Part shown: in pieces, positions 5,795 to 9,735 of the stretch | Numbering within the stretch: the stretch's first letter is position 1 | Layout of the letters: each line of letters opens with the position of its first letter | Assembly (NCBI GenBank): GCA_900548135.1 | Contig: URJC01000072.1 | Coordinates: 1 to 9,735 of the forward strand | Length of the DNA: 9,735 nucleotides | Direction: 5' to 3' | DNA from: an uncultured Odoribacter sp. | GTDB taxonomy: Bacteria; Bacteroidota; Bacteroidia; Bacteroidales; Marinifilaceae | Position numbers and translations under genes: made by a program | The notes under the pieces: model-generated | Databases searched by the model: none | What the model was told of the DNA's origin: nothing | What the model saw: only the letters and a program-made list of their open reading frames with translations

Positions 5795-8242
5795 ATGCGT
5801 AGTAAGGAAATTTCAGGGATTTTGAATTGCAAAGCTTATGAAGTCAGAGACTTTGAAATTGCAGAAGTAAGCGTGGACAGTCGTTCGGTAAATAAGCCTG
5901 AAGCGACTTTATTTTTTGCTTTAAAGGGAGTGAATCATGATGCCCACGATTATGTGGAGGAATTGTACGACCGGGGGGGGCGAAATTTTGTCGTGCAAGC
6001 GATGCGTGAAGATTTTGTTGCTTTGAAGGAGGCTAATTTTTATGTTGTCGATGACGTATTGGCTGCTTTACAGCAATTGGCAGCCTGGCATCGTCAACAA
6101 TCACATGCAGAAGTGGTAGCTATCACCGGAAGTAATGGAAAAACAATTGTTAAGGAATGGCTATATCAGTTATTGTCGGATGAGGCGGGGATATACCGTA
6201 GTCCGAGGAGTTATAATTCACAGGTTGGAGTGCCGTTGTCCCTGCTGGGAATAGAACCGCAAACACGTTTAGCCATTATTGAAGCCGGAATATCGTTGCC
6301 GGGAGAAATGAGCAATTTGCAACGAATGATCCGTCCTGAAATTGGGATATTTACCCATTTCGGAGATGCACATGGAGAAAACTTTTCTTCCCGGCAGCAA
6401 AAATTGGAAGAAAAAGCGTTGCTCTTTCAGGCTTGTTCCTGGATTATCGGACGTGAAGGAGAAGCCATGGATTATATTTTGTCGGTGGCTCGACCGCAAG
6501 TCCGGAAAATGATCTGGGGAACAGGAGAGCAGGTAGAGGTAAAGATTCTTGCGGAGGTGATCATGGATCACAGCCGGGAGGTGAAAATTTGTTTTGGTGC
6601 ATCAGAAGCCAAGCTGTCTATTCCTTTTGTTGATGAAGCGTCTTTTGAAAACTGTATGAATGCTGTGTGTCTGTTGCTGCAACAGGGAAAATCTGTTGAT
6701 TATATAGTTGAGCGGGTGAGCAGGTTGCAGCCTATTGCGATGCGGATGGAAATTAAAGATGGTATTCATCACTGTGTATTGATAAATGATTACTATAATT
6801 CGGATGCAGCTTCTTTTCAGTTGGCATTGAATACTTTGGCCATGCAGGATGCCGGAAGGGAAAAAGTGGTTATCCTGTCTGATTTTGTGGATACCGGAAC
6901 TGAAGAGAGGGAATTGTATCAGGAAGTGGCCCGGTTGTTACGAAAAGCCAAAGTGAGTGTTTTTATAGGTATAGGTGAAGCACTTAATCGTTATAGACCT
7001 TATTTTCTGGTACCGCAATGTCGTTTTTACCGGGATACGGATAGTTTTTTAAAGCAGGAAAACCGGGATAACTTTGAGAATCAGGTGATTTTGATTAAGG
7101 GGGCCCGTAGATTCAAGTTTGAATATATTGCTGGTTTCCTGCAGAAACAATCTCATGCTACTGTGTTGGAGGTGGATTTGGATGCGATGGTACACAATTT
7201 GAATTATTTCCGTTCTTTATTGCCACCTCAAACACATATTGCTGTGATGGTGAAAGCTTTTGCTTATGGAAGTGGTGCTGGTGAGATTGCCAGTTTGTTG
7301 CAATATCAGGGAGTTAATTGTCTTATGGTAGCTTTTGCTGATGAGGGGGTAGAGTTACGGGCTGCCGGTATAAATATTCCGATTGCCGTGATGAATCCTG
7401 AACCGGAAGCTTTTGACCATATGATAGAGTTTAATCTGGAACCGGAAATTTATTCCCTGGCATTACTGGCGGATTTTGATAAAGCTTTGGCTAAGCATGG
7501 AATAGAGGGGTATCCTGTACATTTGAAGTTCAATACCGGTATGAACCGTTCTGGATTGGATATGGATGAATTGCCGGCTCTGTTGGAATTTTTTAAGGTA
7601 AAACGCAGGGTGAGGATACGTTCGATGTTTTCACATCTTGCCGGAAGTGATGAGGCTGTTCATGATGAATATACTTTATTGCAGATAAACCGGTTTATTC
7701 AGATGACCGGGGAGGTGCAGCAACAGTTTGATTACCATATACTCCGGCATATCCTGAATTCTGCCGGGATAGAGCGTTTCGGACAATATGCTTTTGACAT
7801 GGTGCGTTTGGGAATCGGCTTGCATGGGATTAGTGCTGTAGGGGCACCTTTGCAACCGGTTAGTTCTTTTAAGACCTATATTGCTGCTATCCGGCAGGTG
7901 AAGGCAGGACAGACAGTAGGATATGGACGCAAAGGGGTATTAACCCGGGATTCCCGTATTGCTGTGATACCCGTGGGATATGCAGATGGTTTAAACCGTC
8001 ACTTTAGTTGCGGAGTTGGGGAGATGATGGTTAAAGGTAAACGGGTGCCGATTGTTGGCAATATTTGTATGGATGCTTGTATGGTGGATATTACAGATAC
8101 TGATGCTCAGTTGGGTGACGAAATTGAAATTTTCGGAAAACAGATACCTGTTGCTGAATTATCCGGAAAGTTAAACACTATTCCATATGAAGTGCTGACC
8201 AGTGTTTCACAGCGGGTGAAAAGAGTGTATTTTAAGGAATAA
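5795..8242 (+). CDS. murF-alr: Bifunctional MurF ligase / alanine racemase
   Basis: This 815-residue fusion is characteristic of Bacteroidota. Residues 1 to about 452 are MurF, which adds D-Ala-D-Ala to the UDP-MurNAc-tripeptide using ATP. They include VDSRSV near the N-terminus, the P-loop ITGSNGKT (GSNGKT at 112-117), IIEAGISLPGEM, THFGDAHGENF, and the C-terminal-domain stretch INDYYNSD (330-337), where most MurF have DSYN. From about 455 the PLP-dependent alanine racemase follows: Lys487 in MVKAFAYGSG forms the Schiff base, MNRSG is at about 583-587, Arg671 lies in MVRLGIGLHG, and the catalytic Tyr710 is in TVGYGRKG. VGYADGLNR and GNICMDACMVD complete the signature. The product both makes D-Ala and uses its dipeptide. 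The start at 5795 is preferred over an in-frame ATG at 5723, which would overlap cls and add 24 unlike residues. A run of eight G lies at 5973-5980. Confidence 0.96.
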   Translation: MRSKEISGILNCKAYEVRDFEIAEVSVDSRSVNKPEATLFFALKGVNHDAHDYVEELYDRGGRNFVVQAMREDFVALKEANFYVVDDVLAALQQLAAWHRQQSHAEVVAITGSNGKTIVKEWLYQLLSDEAGIYRSPRSYNSQVGVPLSLLGIEPQTRLAIIEAGISLPGEMSNLQRMIRPEIGIFTHFGDAHGENFSSRQQKLEEKALLFQACSWIIGREGEAMDYILSVARPQVRKMIWGTGEQVEVKILAEVIMDHSREVKICFGASEAKLSIPFVDEASFENCMNAVCLLLQQGKSVDYIVERVSRLQPIAMRMEIKDGIHHCVLINDYYNSDAASFQLALNTLAMQDAGREKVVILSDFVDTGTEERELYQEVARLLRKAKVSVFIGIGEALNRYRPYFLVPQCRFYRDTDSFLKQENRDNFENQVILIKGARRFKFEYIAGFLQKQSHATVLEVDLDAMVHNLNYFRSLLPPQTHIAVMVKAFAYGSGAGEIASLLQYQGVNCLMVAFADEGVELRAAGINIPIAVMNPEPEAFDHMIEFNLEPEIYSLALLADFDKALAKHGIEGYPVHLKFNTGMNRSGLDMDELPALLEFFKVKRRVRIRSMFSHLAGSDEAVHDEYTLLQINRFIQMTGEVQQQFDYHILRHILNSAGIERFGQYAFDMVRLGIGLHGISAVGAPLQPVSSFKTYIAAIRQVKAGQTVGYGRKGVLTRDSRIAVIPVGYADGLNRHFSCGVGEMMVKGKRVPIVGNICMDACMVDITDTDAQLGDEIEIFGKQIPVAELSGKLNTIPYEVLTSVSQRVKRVYFKE

Positions 8243-8243
8243 G

Positions 8244-8288
8244 TTAAAACTAAGGATGAGGATCCTATGTTCTCATCGTTAGTTTTAA
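8244..8288. terminator. Bidirectional terminator between convergent genes
   Basis: A 17-base arm (TTAAAACTAAGGATGAG, 8244-8260) pairs with 8272-8288 with a single mismatch, around an 11-base loop. It starts two bases after the murF-alr stop and ends seven bases before the stop of the convergent gene. On the plus strand it is followed by the T-rich GTTTTGTTTA. The A/T-rich outer stem supplies U-rich sequence in both directions, so it can serve both transcripts. Confidence 0.85.
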
Positions 8289-8295
8289 GTTTTGT

Positions 8296-9690
8296 TTATA
8301 AGGAATTGATGTCTTTTTCTAATTCGCCGGAAGTAGTGGGTTTAGCTATGATCCTGTGCTCAGAGTTGATGAGAAACATGGTCGGAGTGGCAAATAGGTT
8401 GTAGTCAGAAGCGACTGGACTTTCAAAGCTCCCCTCGGTGTAGGTATTCACCCATTTCAGAGGATAGTTGGCTGTAAATTTTTCCCATTCTTCCTTATTA
8501 TCATCAATAGAAATTCCGATGATTTTGACCTGTTGATTGCTGAACAGCCCTTTTTGGTCTAGTACTGCCAGTTGTTTCATCAGGAACTGGCAATGACTGC
8601 AAGCTGTGTGCCAGAATAAAATTAGAGTATAGGGTGTGACATCACTGTATAAATTGAACGGAGTACCCTGAATATCAATAAGATTTAAATCAGGCACTTT
8701 TTCTCCGATAGCCATTCTCCGGTAACCTTCGAGTCGTCTTTTGACCACTTCCGATGAACTACCGCATTGTTGCAGGTAGTTGGATGAAATGTGTGCCAGT
8801 ACTTCTTCCATGTGCATGGTACTTTCGAATCCTGCAATCAAAAAATGCAGTAGATGCTGTTGCACGATGGGATTGACGTTCAAAAGTGGTACAATGTAAT
8901 TTATAGCCCTGATGCAATTAGCTTCATTTTCCCTTGGAGACATTGTTTCTTTCATACACATTTTAATGTATTGAAAAATTTTGTCTGTATATATATTCGT
9001 ATACAATAGGGTCGTATCACTAAAGTCAATTTGTGACAGGAACTCATTTCTGAAAATGGAATCCCGTTGTTCTGGTGTAAGCTTACCAGGTATGATTGGA
9101 ATTTTTTGGTTTTTTATCATTCTGGCAGCCAGTGATTTTTGGGCGGATTTGTAAGTTTCGTCGATGAATTGATTGTGCTCGTGCTGTGCTTTATTGTAAC
9201 ATTCCAGAGCTTTTTGATAAAATTCATCCTTTTCAGGGTAACTAATAACAATCTGTTCCAATAAACCTAATTTTTGATAGAATCTGATATCTGATTTTAG
9301 AAAATCAAAATAGAGTTTATTTTCTTTGGATTCAATCACTTCAATTGTGTTGGCAGGATCATTAAAATCGAGTTTTAGGGTTATGTTTTCGTGATTGAAT
9401 AGAAAGTCTGTGGTGACAGGAAGCGAAGGGGGCATCCCGGGATTTCTGGAATTCATACCCAGGAGCACTTTGAACATACCGGGAGAGGTGTTGGCGGGTA
9501 TTGGGAAGATTACATTGTTATTTTCCCGTATCGCCGTACTGTCTACAACAAAAAGATTACCATTGTATATACGAAGTAAAACAGGTTTGGTATCTGTCGG
9601 TAGATTCGTGACCTGAAGTTTTACCTGATAATCTTTGGCTAAGATGATATGAGAACAAAGAATAAATAGGATAATAAGAAGTTTGTGCAT
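8296..9690 (-). CDS. Secreted TlpA/ResA-like thioredoxin-fold protein
   Basis: The protein has 464 residues. Residues 1-18 (MHKLLIILFILCSHIILA) form a signal peptide with likely cleavage before KDY. No lipobox is evident: Cys12 lies inside the hydrophobic core. Residues about 20-120 resemble the beta-rich N-terminal domain (DUF4369-like) common before TlpA domains in Bacteroidota, and a long helical middle (about 120-320) follows. From about 328 (GEKVPDLNLIDIQG) there is an AhpC/TSA-TlpA thioredoxin fold with the redox pair FWHTACSHC (Cys364, Cys367) and the cis-proline loop ATPTMFLI (Pro436). It is probably a periplasmic thiol-disulfide oxidoreductase; substrate unknown. The CxxC and cis-Pro are intact, so it should be active. 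It converges on murF-alr across the terminator. The middle region I do not recognise with certainty. Confidence 0.9.
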   Translation of the reverse strand: MHKLLIILFILCSHIILAKDYQVKLQVTNLPTDTKPVLLRIYNGNLFVVDSTAIRENNNVIFPIPANTSPGMFKVLLGMNSRNPGMPPSLPVTTDFLFNHENITLKLDFNDPANTIEVIESKENKLYFDFLKSDIRFYQKLGLLEQIVISYPEKDEFYQKALECYNKAQHEHNQFIDETYKSAQKSLAARMIKNQKIPIIPGKLTPEQRDSIFRNEFLSQIDFSDTTLLYTNIYTDKIFQYIKMCMKETMSPRENEANCIRAINYIVPLLNVNPIVQQHLLHFLIAGFESTMHMEEVLAHISSNYLQQCGSSSEVVKRRLEGYRRMAIGEKVPDLNLIDIQGTPFNLYSDVTPYTLILFWHTACSHCQFLMKQLAVLDQKGLFSNQQVKIIGISIDDNKEEWEKFTANYPLKWVNTYTEGSFESPVASDYNLFATPTMFLINSEHRIIAKPTTSGELEKDINSL

Positions 9691-9735
9691 GTTAGTCAGG
9701 AGATGGGTTTAAACAATTTTATTCTGTGGTGTACC
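9691..9735. other. Upstream region of the TlpA-like gene (no gene called)
   Basis: These 45 bases precede the TlpA-like start. On the minus strand they hold TAAAATTG (9717-9710), one base off the TAnnTTTG -7 consensus, and no Shine-Dalgarno site. Each reading frame hits a stop within them, so the tail of an upstream minus-strand gene could end here, but nothing is long enough to identify. Confidence 0.3.

Overview
The window looks like chromosomal DNA from a member of the Bacteroidota, most likely Bacteroidales. The evidence is the fused MurF-alanine racemase, the SpoIID / DUF4922 / tandem-glycosyltransferase gene set, the secreted TlpA-like protein, weak or absent Shine-Dalgarno sites, and candidate promoters of the TTG...TAnnTTTG type. 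Genus cannot be fixed from the sequence alone; an Odoribacter or Butyricimonas relative is a guess. No stretch longer than about 75 bases lacks a gene, and no IS element, CRISPR array, rRNA or tRNA was seen.

Layout. From about 4211 down to 1 a minus-strand series runs prmC (release-factor glutamine methyltransferase), recX (RecA modulator), a two-domain GT2-like glycosyltransferase, a DUF4922/GalT-like nucleotidyltransferase-fold gene broken by a frameshift, and the N-terminal part of a SpoIID/LytB-domain gene that leaves the window. The last three are joined by four-base ATGA stop/start overlaps. From 4285 rightwards a plus-strand pair encodes a cardiolipin synthase (two HKD motifs) and the bifunctional MurF-Alr enzyme. 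A strong inverted repeat at 8244-8288 closes that unit and also faces the end of a convergent minus-strand gene for a secreted thioredoxin-fold protein (8296-9690).

How the genes fit together. prmC and cls diverge from a 73-bp region that holds a four-copy TTGAAAA heptamer repeat and candidate promoters. cls and murF-alr serve the envelope: cardiolipin formation, D-alanine supply and D-Ala-D-Ala addition to the peptidoglycan precursor. prmC and recX are housekeeping genes.

The least understood part is the coupled glycosyltransferase / GalT-like / SpoIID-like module (1-2796). All three products appear to lack a signal peptide or membrane segment in the parts visible here, which is odd for a SpoIID-type glycan-cleaving fold. 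I judge it a conserved but functionally uncharacterised module. In this genome its middle gene is either disrupted or carries a sequence error.
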